Below are positions 7,440 through 14,785 of a stretch of 31,101 bases of DNA, piece after piece. The DNA lies in assembly GCA_038223055.1 (NCBI GenBank), contig JBBRHF010000024.1, positions 1 through 31,101 of the forward strand. Reading direction: 5' to 3'. Made by a program: the position numbers and the translations under genes. Source of the stretch: JBBRHF01 sp038223055. GTDB lineage: Bacteria > Actinomycetota > Actinomycetes > JACCUZ01. Each line of letters opens with the position of its first letter. The first letter of the stretch is position 1. The notes below the pieces were generated by a model. It was not told the origin of the DNA and did no database searches. It was given only the letters and a program-made list of their open reading frames with translations.

Positions 7440-8893
7440 CGGCGGGCTACCGAAGGTAGGTCTGGCTGTGCTTCCGGTGCTGGCTCTCGCAGCGGCAGGC
7501 GCACCTGGAACCTGGTGTCGCCCGGGCGGGAGTCGACCCGCAGGTCACCGCCGTGCCGGTTGACGACGATGCGGAAGGAGATGCCCAGGCCCAGGCCGGT
7601 GCCCTGCCCGACCGGTTTGGTGGTGAAGAAGGGCTCGAAGACCCGGCCGCGGACCTCCTCGGGAACCCCGGGGCCGGTGTCGCCGACCTCGACGAGCAGC
7701 CGCTCGCCGTCGGCCGTGGTGCGCACCGTGAGGGTGCCGGCCCCGGCCATGGCGTCGAGCGCGTTGTCGATCAGGTTGGTCCACACCTGGTTGAGCTCCG
7801 CGGCATAGGCCGGGATCTTGGGCAGCGTCCGGTCGTAGTCCTTGACGAGCCGCACCGAGGCCAGCTTGCGACCCAGCATCACCAGCGTGCTGTCCAGCCC
7901 GTCGTGGACATCGACCCACTGGTGCTCGGCCCGGTCCATCTGGGAGTACTGCTTGGCCGCGTCCACCAGCGTCGAGATGCGCGTTGCCGCGTCCTCGATC
8001 TCCCCGATCAGCAGCTCGGTCTCCAGGGTGTAGGCAAGCCAGCGCAAGGCCCCCTCCAGGAACCGCTCGGTCACCGCGGCGGCGACCCCCTCGGCCCACG
8101 CGACGTCGAGGCCCGACGCAACGTAGATCGGGGCGAGGTCCCAGCCGTCCCGGACGCCGTGGCCGGCCAACCAGTCGCCGACCTCGTCCTCGCGCTCGCT
8201 GGTCTGCATGGTGGTCAGCGGCGCGGCCGCCGGGATGCCGGTGATGGCCGTTTCCTGCAGGTCGGTGAGCCGCATCAAGGCCTCGGGGTCGATGTCGCCG
8301 GCCGCCAGCATGGCCAGCTTGCGCCGCATGCCGGCCAGCCGCTCCCGCAGCGTGGCGGTCGCCCGGACCGCGGCAGCCGCGGGGTTGTTCAGCTCGTGGG
8401 TCAGCCCGGCGGACAGGGACCCCAGCGCGATCAGCCGCTCGCGCGCCCCGACGAGGTTGTTGCTGTTGCGGATGCCGACGTAAAGGCCCTCCAGCAGGTG
8501 CATCGCCATCGGGAACCACCGCTGCATCACCGCCACGAACTCCGGGGCCGGCAAGAAGAAAAGATCGACGTCGGTGATCGCGTGCAGCGAGCTGTTGTAG
8601 TGCTGCTCGCCTCCGTCGCGCAGCCAGGCCACGGTCGCGCCGGCGTAGGCCCCCCGGCCGTCGGTGCGGGTGAGCTCGACGTCGTCACGCTGCACCCGCC
8701 GCGACAGGGCGATCGTGCCCGAGAGCAGGACAAAGAACTCGGTCGCTGGCTGGCCCTCCGCGAAGACGTCCGTGCCGGCGCCGACCGCGCGGGTGGTGCC
8801 GTGGGCGGCGAGCCAGTCAAGCTGTTCGGGTTGGAGGGCCTCGAACAGGAACAGTTCGCGCAGCGCACCCGGCGCCACTCGTGCTGCGGTCAT
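7436..8893 (-). CDS. Histidine kinase with N-terminal cyclic-nucleotide-binding domain
   Basis: This appears to be a soluble sensor kinase. The 485-residue product has a cNMP-binding (CAP_ED) domain at about residues 12-125 (FEALQPEQLDWLAA, VFAEGQPATEFFVLLSGTIAL) and a phosphoacceptor segment with His166 in AGLTHELNNP. The HATPase_c domain carries N-box NLIDNALDA, G1 VGDTGPGVP, F-box FEPFFTTK and G2 GTGLGLGIS. No membrane helix is visible, so the signal is likely intracellular (a cyclic nucleotide or a redox ligand). The cNMP fold lacks an obvious RxA phosphate cassette, so ligand binding is uncertain. ATG 8893 overlaps the stop of the response-regulator/flavoprotein gene and its own stop overlaps the MFS start, both by ATGA. 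Its natural partner is the receiver domain encoded immediately upstream. Confidence 0.88.
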   Translation of the reverse strand: MTAARVAPGALRELFLFEALQPEQLDWLAAHGTTRAVGAGTDVFAEGQPATEFFVLLSGTIALSRRVQRDDVELTRTDGRGAYAGATVAWLRDGGEQHYNSSLHAITDVDLFFLPAPEFVAVMQRWFPMAMHLLEGLYVGIRNSNNLVGARERLIALGSLSAGLTHELNNPAAAAVRATATLRERLAGMRRKLAMLAAGDIDPEALMRLTDLQETAITGIPAAAPLTTMQTSEREDEVGDWLAGHGVRDGWDLAPIYVASGLDVAWAEGVAAAVTERFLEGALRWLAYTLETELLIGEIEDAATRISTLVDAAKQYSQMDRAEHQWVDVHDGLDSTLVMLGRKLASVRLVKDYDRTLPKIPAYAAELNQVWTNLIDNALDAMAGAGTLTVRTTADGERLLVEVGDTGPGVPEEVRGRVFEPFFTTKPVGQGTGLGLGISFRIVVNRHGGDLRVDSRPGDTRFQVRLPLREPAPEAQPDLPSVARR

Positions 8894-10548
8894 TGCCGCT
8901 CCAGATAGCGGTGGACGAGCGTGACGGCCATTGCGCCCTCCCCCACGGCGGAGGCGACGCGCTTGACCGAGGCCGAGCGTGCGTCGCCGGCGACGAACAC
9001 GCCGGGGACACTCGCCTCGAGGTAGAACGGGTCGCGCTCCAAAGGCCAGTCGGCCGGGCGCCGGCCGTCCACGAGCAGGTCCGGGCCGGTGCGCACGAAG
9101 CCGGCGGGGTCGCGCGCAACCGTCGCGCCGAGCCACTCGGTCAGCGGCGCCGCGCCGATGAACACGAAGCAGAACGCCGTATCGACGGTCGCGGTCGCCC
9201 CGGTGGTGCTGTCTCGAAGAGTGAGCTGCTCGAGGTGCTCGCCGCCTTGGGCAGCGGCGATCTCGGTGCACGTGCGCACCTCGATGTGCTCGATCGCCCG
9301 CAACTGCTCGACCAGGTAGTGCGACATCGTCTCCTCGATGCTGGCGCCGCGGATGAGCACGACGACCAGGGCGGCGTGCCGGGAGAAGAAGACCGCCGCC
9401 TGGCCGGCGGAGTTGGCCCCGCCCACGACGTAGACGGTCTGCCCGGCGCAGGCCGCTGCCTCGGTGGAGGCGGAGCCGTAGAACAGGCCCCGGCCCTCCA
9501 GCTCGGCGCAGCCGGGGGCCGCGAGCTTGCGGTAGGCGACGCCGGTGGCCAGCAGCACCGAGTGTGCGGCCAGCTCGCTGCCGTCGGCGAAGTGCACCAC
9601 TCGGGCCGGGCCACGCGCCTCCAGCCGGACCGCGTCCCGGGTGGTGAGCACCTCGGCGCCGAACTTCGCGGCCTGCCGGCGAGCCCGCTCGGTAAGCTGC
9701 TCGCCGCTGACGCCGTCGGGGAATCCCAGGTAGTTCTCGATCCTGGACGACTGCCCGGCCTGGCCGCCGGTGGCCCGGCGCTCCACCAGGACGGTGCGCA
9801 GCCCTTCGGACGCGCCGTAGACGGCCGCGCCCAGCCCGGCCGGACCCCCGCCGATGATGATCAGGTCATAGAAGTCCCCGGCCGGCTGGGTCGAAAGCCC
9901 GACCGCCCCGGCCAGCTCGGCGTCGGTTGGGGCGCGCAGCACCAGCCCGTCCGGGGTGACGACGAGGGGGACCGCGTCGTCCGTGGCACCGGCGGCGACC
10001 AGCAGCCGATGACCTTCGGCGTCGTCCGCGCCGTACCACCGGTAGGGCACCGAGTTGCGGGCCAGGAAGTCACGCACCTCGTGGGATCGGGCCGACCAGC
10101 GGTGGCCGACGACCCTGGTCTCCTCGACGGCCCGGTCACCGAGGGCCAGCCAGGTCTCGATGAGCGCGTCGACGACCGGGTAGAGCTTGTCCTCGGGCGG
10201 GTCCCACGGCTTGAGCAGGTGGTGGTCGACGTCGACCACGTTGATGGCCTTGATGGCCGCGTCGGTGTCGGCGTAGGCGGTGAGCAGCGCCCGGCGCGCC
10301 GCCGGGAACAGGTCCATCGCCTGCTCGAGGAACTCGATCCCGTCCATCTGCGGCATCCGATAGTCCGCGAGGATGGCGGCCACCCGCTCGCCGCGCAACT
10401 TGACCTCGCGCAGTGCCTCCAGACCCTCCGCCGCCGACGCAGCACGCAGCACGCGGTAGTCCTCGCCGTAGCGGCGGCGCAAGTCCCGGGCCACGGCCCG
10501 GGACACCGCCGGGTCGTCGTCCACGGTCAGCAGGATGGGCTTGGCCAT
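8890..10548 (-). CDS. Response regulator fused to thioredoxin-reductase-like FAD protein
   Basis: This 552-residue fusion joins phosphorelay and flavin redox modules. Residues 1-130 are a receiver domain with acidic pocket VDDD (9-12), phosphoacceptor Asp62 in ADYRMP, Thr90 and Lys113. Residues about 140-220 look like a thioredoxin/glutaredoxin-type insert with no CxxC. From about 226 there is a TrxR-like oxidoreductase: IIGGGPAGLGAA for FAD, TGGQAGQSSRIENYLGFP, VYVVGGANSAGQAA for NAD(P)H, and GVFVAGDARS. At the spot where TrxB has YCATC this protein reads YGSAS, so the redox disulfide is missing and it cannot be an ordinary thioredoxin reductase. ATG 10548 has GGGGAGGAG upstream. It is first gene of the operon with the kinase and MFS exporter, and divergent from lon. 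Confidence 0.88.
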   Translation of the reverse strand: MAKPILLTVDDDPAVSRAVARDLRRRYGEDYRVLRAASAAEGLEALREVKLRGERVAAILADYRMPQMDGIEFLEQAMDLFPAARRALLTAYADTDAAIKAINVVDVDHHLLKPWDPPEDKLYPVVDALIETWLALGDRAVEETRVVGHRWSARSHEVRDFLARNSVPYRWYGADDAEGHRLLVAAGATDDAVPLVVTPDGLVLRAPTDAELAGAVGLSTQPAGDFYDLIIIGGGPAGLGAAVYGASEGLRTVLVERRATGGQAGQSSRIENYLGFPDGVSGEQLTERARRQAAKFGAEVLTTRDAVRLEARGPARVVHFADGSELAAHSVLLATGVAYRKLAAPGCAELEGRGLFYGSASTEAAACAGQTVYVVGGANSAGQAAVFFSRHAALVVVLIRGASIEETMSHYLVEQLRAIEHIEVRTCTEIAAAQGGEHLEQLTLRDSTTGATATVDTAFCFVFIGAAPLTEWLGATVARDPAGFVRTGPDLLVDGRRPADWPLERDPFYLEASVPGVFVAGDARSASVKRVASAVGEGAMAVTLVHRYLERQ

Positions 10549-10603
10549 AGCTGATTCTCCTCCCCTCGGAATGAGGTAATCATGTAATCACGTTGTGCCC
10601 GGC
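10549..10603. promoter_or_regulatory. Very short divergent spacer between the flavoprotein operon and lon
   Basis: Only 55 bp separate the two ATG starts, so both promoters must be packed or overlapping here. It contains a tandem 8-bp direct repeat, GTAATCAT then GTAATCAC (10576-10591). It is AT-richer than its surroundings. No ribosome site at a normal distance precedes the lon start, so lon may be leaderless. No HspR-type inverted repeat is seen. Confidence 0.4.
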
Positions 10604-12982
10604 ATGACAGCGCAAACCCTCCCCCTGATCCCGCTCGACGACATCGTGGTGCTGCCCGGAATGGTCGTCCCCCTCGAGCTGGTCCCCGACGCCCGGGCCG
10701 CCCTCGACGCCGCCCGCGCCGCCCACCCGGACACCGACGCCCCGCTCCAGATTATGCTGGTGCCGCGCATCGGCGGCCGCTATGGCGCCGTCGGCGCCGT
10801 CGTCGAGGTGACTCAGGTCGGCCGGCTCCCCACCGGTGAGCCGGCCGCCGTCGTGCGGGCCACCGACCGGGCCCGGGTCGGCGCCGCCGTCAACGGGCCG
10901 GGCGCGGCCCTGTGGGTCGAGGTCGAGCTGCTCGAGGAGCCTCCTGCCAGCGGTGCCGCAGCCGAGCGCACCCGTGAGCTCGCGGCGGAGTACAAGGCCG
11001 TCCTGCTCTCGATCCTGCAGCAGCGCAACGCCTGGCAGGTCATCGACGCGGTGCAGCGCCTCGCCGACCCCGGCGAGCTGGCCGACGCCGCGGGCTACGC
11101 CTCCTGGCTCGGGGTCACCGACAAGGTGCGCCTGCTGGAGACCGTCGATCCCGGCGAGCGGCTCACCTTCCTGCTCGGGCTGGCCCGGGCCCACCTGGCC
11201 GAGCTCGACGTCGCCGAGCGGATCCGCACGGACGTGCGAGAGGGGATGGACAAGACCCAGCGGGACTATCTGCTGCGCCAGCAACTCGCCGCGATCCGCA
11301 AGGAGCTCGGTGAGGGCGAGGCCGGCGGGGGCGACGACTTCCGCACCCGGGTGGAGCAGGCGGCGCTGCCCGACGCGGTGCGCGAGTCGGCCCTCGTCGA
11401 GGTGTCCCGGCTGGAACGGGCCGGTGACCAGTCCCCGGAGTCGGGCTGGATCCGCACCTGGCTGGACACCGTGCTCGACCTGCCCTGGACGGTGCGGACC
11501 ACGGACACGACGAAGGTCAGCGCGGCGCGAGAGGTCCTCGACGCCGACCACACCGGGCTGACGGACGTCAAGGACCGGATCGTGGAGCACCTCGCCGTAC
11601 GGTCCCGGCGGGCGGCCCGCGGGCTGGGCTCGGTCGGCGGGCGCGGCTCCGGGGCCGTCCTGGTCTTGGTGGGGCCGCCGGGGGTCGGCAAGACCTCCCT
11701 CGGGGAGTCGGTCGCCCGGGCCCTGGGCCGGCGCTTCGTGCGGGTTGCGCTCGGGGGGGTGCGCGACGAAGCCGAGATCAGAGGGCACCGTCGCACCTAT
11801 GTCGGCGCCATGCCCGGGCGCATCGTGCGGGCGATCCGCGAGGCCGGCTCGATGAACCCGGTGGTGCTGCTCGACGAGATCGACAAGGTCGGCAGCGACT
11901 ACCGCGGCGACCCGGCAGCGGCCCTGCTGGAAGTGCTGGACCCCGCGCAGAACCACACGTTCCGGGACCACTACCTCGAGCTCGACCTCGACCTGTCCGA
12001 CGTGTTGTTCCTCGCCACCGCCAACGTCGCCGACACCATCCCGGACGCGCTGCTGGACCGGATGGAGGTCATCCGGCTCGACGGCTACACCGAGGACGAG
12101 AAGGTCGCCATCGCGCGAGACCACCTGCTGCCCCGCCAGCTCGAGCGGGCCGGGCTGCGCCCCGACGAGGCGTCGATCGGCGAGGACGCGCTGCGGGTCG
12201 TCGCGGCCGAGCACACCCGCGAGGCCGGTGTCCGTCAGCTCGAGCGGGCGCTGGCGCGGATCCTGCGCAAGGTGGCGACGACGATGGTCAGCGAGGGTGG
12301 GGACGAGGAAACCCAGCCGGTCACCGTCACGGCCGGCGACGTCGTGAGCTACCTGGGCCGGCCGCGGTTCACCCCCGAGTCCGGCGAGCGTACGGCGGTG
12401 CCTGGCGTCGCCACCGGCCTGGCCGTCACCGGGGCCGGCGGCGACGTGCTGTTCGTCGAGGCGACGGCGATGGATGGTGAGCCCGGGCTCACCCTCACCG
12501 GGCAGCTCGGCGAGGTGATGAAGGAATCGGCCCAGATCGCGCTGTCCTACCTGCGCGCCAACGGCGAGCGGCTGGGGGTCCCGACCGGCTCGCTCGCCTC
12601 CCGCCGGGTGCACGTGCACTTCCCGGCCGGCGCTGTGCCCAAGGACGGGCCTTCGGCCGGTGTCACGCTGACGACGGCACTGGCCTCGCTGCTCACCGGC
12701 CGGCTGGTCCGCTCCGAGGTGGGCATGACCGGCGAGGTCTCCCTCACCGGGCGGGTGTTGCCGATCGGCGGGGTCAAGCAGAAACTGCTGGCCGCCCACC
12801 GGGCTGGCCTGACCGAGGTGATCGTGCCGGCCCGCAACGAGCCCGACCTCGACGACCTGCCGGCCGAGGTGCGAGAGCAGCTCGTCGTACACACGGTGAC
12901 CGACGTCGCCCAGGTGCTCGCGCTCGCGCTGGAGCCGCTGGCGGCGGCACCCAGCGTGCCGGCGCACACCGTGGCGGCCTGA
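10604..12982 (+). CDS. lon: ATP-dependent Lon protease
   Basis: Lon is a cytoplasmic AAA+ serine protease that degrades misfolded and regulatory proteins. The 792-residue product has the N-terminal substrate domain (LPLIPLDDIVVLPGMVVPLEL), Walker A GPPGVGKT near residue 357, Walker B VVLLDEIDK, sensor motifs, and the protease domain with Ser684 in KDGPSAG and Lys725 in GGVKQK forming the catalytic dyad. Length is normal. Start choice is uncertain: ATG 10604 and GTG 10595 both lack a clear ribosome site, while the conserved domain begins just after either. It is divergent from the redox/kinase operon and convergent with the UBP zinc-finger gene, with a GC-rich hairpin at its 3' end. Confidence 0.95.
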   Translation: MTAQTLPLIPLDDIVVLPGMVVPLELVPDARAALDAARAAHPDTDAPLQIMLVPRIGGRYGAVGAVVEVTQVGRLPTGEPAAVVRATDRARVGAAVNGPGAALWVEVELLEEPPASGAAAERTRELAAEYKAVLLSILQQRNAWQVIDAVQRLADPGELADAAGYASWLGVTDKVRLLETVDPGERLTFLLGLARAHLAELDVAERIRTDVREGMDKTQRDYLLRQQLAAIRKELGEGEAGGGDDFRTRVEQAALPDAVRESALVEVSRLERAGDQSPESGWIRTWLDTVLDLPWTVRTTDTTKVSAAREVLDADHTGLTDVKDRIVEHLAVRSRRAARGLGSVGGRGSGAVLVLVGPPGVGKTSLGESVARALGRRFVRVALGGVRDEAEIRGHRRTYVGAMPGRIVRAIREAGSMNPVVLLDEIDKVGSDYRGDPAAALLEVLDPAQNHTFRDHYLELDLDLSDVLFLATANVADTIPDALLDRMEVIRLDGYTEDEKVAIARDHLLPRQLERAGLRPDEASIGEDALRVVAAEHTREAGVRQLERALARILRKVATTMVSEGGDEETQPVTVTAGDVVSYLGRPRFTPESGERTAVPGVATGLAVTGAGGDVLFVEATAMDGEPGLTLTGQLGEVMKESAQIALSYLRANGERLGVPTGSLASRRVHVHFPAGAVPKDGPSAGVTLTTALASLLTGRLVRSEVGMTGEVSLTGRVLPIGGVKQKLLAAHRAGLTEVIVPARNEPDLDDLPAEVREQLVVHTVTDVAQVLALALEPLAAAPSVPAHTVAA

Positions 12983-13005
12983 CGGCACAGCGCGATCCGG
13001 GCGCG

Positions 13006-13044
13006 CCGCCCGCCCCGTCCTCAGCTGTGGGACGGGGCGGGCGG
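13006..13044. terminator. Terminator hairpin after lon
   Basis: A perfect 15-bp GC-rich stem (13006-13020 with 13030-13044) encloses a 9-nt loop, starting 23 bp after the lon stop. The UBP stop codon (13021-13023 on the minus strand) sits in the loop and the right arm is UBP coding sequence, so the hairpin serves the convergent junction. Confidence 0.65.
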
Positions 13045-13314
13045 TGCCGTCTCGTCTTCGAACATCAACTCGTCGGGATAGCACCAGAACCAGCCCTGGC
13101 CCAGTTCGAAGGACCGGATGATCGGGTGCCCGCTGGCGGCGTGGTGGGCCGTCGCGTGCTTGTTGGGCGAGGAGTCGCAGCAGCCGACGTGACCGCACTG
13201 CTGGCACAGCCGCAGATGCACCCACTGTCCACCGCTGGCGAGGCAGTCCTCGCAGCCGTCGGCGCTCGGGGTCACGGTGAAGTCAAGGGTGTCCAGGTGC
13301 GTGCAGGCGTCCAT
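13021..13314 (-). CDS. UBP-type zinc-finger protein
   Basis: This is a 97-residue single-domain zf-UBP protein. Zinc ligands expected for the fold are visible: Cys4/His6, Cys21/Cys24, Cys37/Cys40, Cys45, His53, His57 and His63, with the aromatic segment GWFWCYPDELMF that in eukaryotic UBP domains contacts the ubiquitin C-terminal Gly-Gly. Bacteria like this one lack ubiquitin, so the ligand is unknown; recognition of a protein C-terminus is a family-based guess. From general knowledge, actinobacterial UBP proteins often sit near cNMP-kinase and flavoprotein genes like those at 7.4-10.5 kb, but that is recollection, not computed here. The start is ATG 13314, with a weak ribosome site. Confidence 0.88.
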   Translation of the reverse strand: MDACTHLDTLDFTVTPSADGCEDCLASGGQWVHLRLCQQCGHVGCCDSSPNKHATAHHAASGHPIIRSFELGQGWFWCYPDELMFEDETAPPAPSHS

Positions 13315-13374
13315 CCCGACATCTCAGCGCACCGAGCGTGATCTGGCTAGACCCCGCGGGTCGTGCGTGCGGAG

Positions 13375-13405
13375 TTGACATGAGCCGTCGAGGTGGAATG
13401 ACTAT
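13375..13405 (+). promoter_or_regulatory. Possible promoter of the SDR gene
   Basis: A perfect -35 hexamer TTGACA (13375-13380) is followed after 19 bp by GACTAT (13400-13405), a poor -10. The spacing is longer than ideal. It lies 35 bp upstream of the SDR start. Confidence 0.3.
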
Positions 13406-13439
13406 GCATTCCGCGCTCGCTCGCCAACCCGGAGGACCG

Positions 13440-14297
13440 ATGATCCGCCCCGTCCCGCCCACCGCGCCGATCCTGGTCACCGGCTGCTCCTCGGGGATCG
13501 GCCGGGCGACGGCGCTGCGCCTGGCACGTTCGACGCGTCCGGTGTGGGCCACCGCCCGTCGTACGGCCGATCTGGTCGATCTCGCTGCCGCCGGCGCCCA
13601 CGTGGCCGCCCTCGACGTCACCGACGAGACCTCGATGCGCGCGGCGGTGGACCTCGTCGTGGACCGCCACGGACCCATCGGGGGGTTGGTGAACAACGCC
13701 GGCTACGGCGAGTACGGCCCGGTCGAGGAGGTGCCGCTGGATGCCCTGCGGCGCCAGTTCGAGACCAACGTCTTCGGCCTGGTGCGTCTGTGCCAGCTGG
13801 TGCTTCCTGGCATGCGGGAGCGGGGCGCCGGGCGGATCGTCAACGTCTCCTCGATGGGCGGGCGGCTGACCCTGCCCGGGGGCGGGGCCTACCACGCGAG
13901 CAAGTACGCCGTGGAGGCACTCTCGGATGCGCTGCGCTTCGAGGTCCGCGGCTTCGGTGTCGCCGTGTCCCTGGTCGAGCCGGGGCCGGTACACACGGCC
14001 TTCGCCGAGGAGGCGACGGCTTCACCGCCGGAGCGCGGCGGACCGTACGCCCAGTTCCGCACCGGCGTCGCGAGGCGCAACGCCACGTCGTACGCGCGAC
14101 CGGACGCCCGCGGGACCAGCAGCCCGGAGGACGTCGCCGCGGTGATCGAGCGCGCGCTCGGGGCGGCCCGGCCCAGGGCACGCTACGTCGTCGGCGGGGT
14201 CGCCCGGTCCCTCGTCGCCGCCCGCGCCGCGCTCCCGGACGCCGTGTGGGATCGGATCATGCGGGCGCAGTACCCCACTCCCACCGGGCGATCGTGA
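13440..14297 (+). CDS. Short-chain dehydrogenase/reductase
   Basis: This is a classical SDR oxidoreductase of 285 residues that would use NAD(P)H on an unknown carbonyl or alcohol substrate. The cofactor motif TGCSSGIG lies at residues 14-21, NNAG at 85-88, and the catalytic set Ser137/138, Tyr151 and Lys155 in YHASK. The EPGPVHT segment after it is typical of the family, and the C-terminus (YVVGGVARSLVAARAALPDAVWDRIM) resembles the lipid- or retinol-type SDRs. ATG 13440 is chosen because GGAGGA lies just upstream; the longer in-frame start at 13338 has no ribosome site. Its first residue TGC-SS suggests either cofactor; I cannot decide. Confidence 0.88.
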   Translation: MIRPVPPTAPILVTGCSSGIGRATALRLARSTRPVWATARRTADLVDLAAAGAHVAALDVTDETSMRAAVDLVVDRHGPIGGLVNNAGYGEYGPVEEVPLDALRRQFETNVFGLVRLCQLVLPGMRERGAGRIVNVSSMGGRLTLPGGGAYHASKYAVEALSDALRFEVRGFGVAVSLVEPGPVHTAFAEEATASPPERGGPYAQFRTGVARRNATSYARPDARGTSSPEDVAAVIERALGAARPRARYVVGGVARSLVAARAALPDAVWDRIMRAQYPTPTGRS

Positions 14298-14374
14298 GAC
14301 CACCCGAGACCGTCCGACGGCGTCTCTTGGCAAGGTCCAGCCAGGCGGGGAAGCCGCCGTGGTTGGGTAGCGCC

Positions 14375-14587
14375 ATGGACCACACCTATCGAGTGACCGA
14401 GATCGTCGGCACCAGTTCTGAGAGCCTCGACGCGGCGATCCGCAGTGGCGTCGCCCGCGCCGCGCAGACCTTGCGCCACCTCGACTGGTTCGAGGTCGGC
14501 GATATCCGGGGCCATCTCGACGCGGACGCCGTGGCGCACTTCCAGGTGACGATGAAGGTCGGCTTCCGGCTCGACGACGACGCGTGA
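14375..14587 (+). CDS. Dodecin family flavin-binding protein
   Basis: Dodecins assemble as hollow dodecamers that store or buffer flavins (FMN/riboflavin) in the cytoplasm. The 70-residue product has the family opening YRVTEIVGTSSES, the helix SLDAAIRSGVARAAQTLRHL, Trp38 in LDWFEV that stacks on the flavin, and Gln57 in HFQVTMKVGFRL that contacts it. Length is the usual 66-71. The ATG at 14375 has only a weak upstream purine stretch. It follows the SDR gene by 77 bp, possibly in the same transcript. Two flavin-related functions (this and the FAD protein at 8.9-10.5 kb) within 4 kb may be chance. Confidence 0.92.
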   Translation: MDHTYRVTEIVGTSSESLDAAIRSGVARAAQTLRHLDWFEVGDIRGHLDADAVAHFQVTMKVGFRLDDDA

Positions 14588-14591
14588 GCCG

Positions 14592-14785
14592 TCGAGCGGA
14601 CGTCGATCTCCTTCGAGCTCAGCGTTCCCTCGACCGAGGAGACGGCCGGCGGATGGTCTCCGGGCCGCCCCGGCTGCCGTGGCTCGTGGCCGAACGCCGC
14701 GGCGACGTGATGGGCTACAGCGCGGCGCCTGGTACGACGTGGGCTGGTTCTGGTGGCCCGCCGGGGCGTCCGCAGTCATGAGCGG
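14592..14785 (+). pseudogene. Remnant of a GNAT/phosphinothricin-type N-acetyltransferase
   Basis: Three pieces in changing frames resemble PAT-like acetyltransferases. ERTSISFELSVPSTEETAGGW (from about 14597) matches the early region of the family. After a frame change near 14650, RLPWLVAERRGDVMGYSA matches the acetyl-CoA fold strand PWLVAE..G.V.GYA. After another frame change at about 14730, GAWYDVGWFWW matches the extreme C-terminus (family form W.DVGWWQ). Most of the middle domain is missing, so at least one frameshift and one internal deletion have occurred. It is only about 65 codons against a normal 170. The resemblance is by eye and a protein search would settle it. Confidence 0.6.

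Noticed and set aside
10549..10603. HspR (HAIR) operator for lon
   Set aside because: No CTTGAGT-n7-ACTCAAG-like inverted repeat in the spacer.
10580..13225. Very long open frame on the strand opposite lon
   Set aside because: High-GC codon bias keeps antisense frames open; lon has complete AAA+ and protease motifs, while the opposite frame has low-complexity Arg/Gly/Asp composition.
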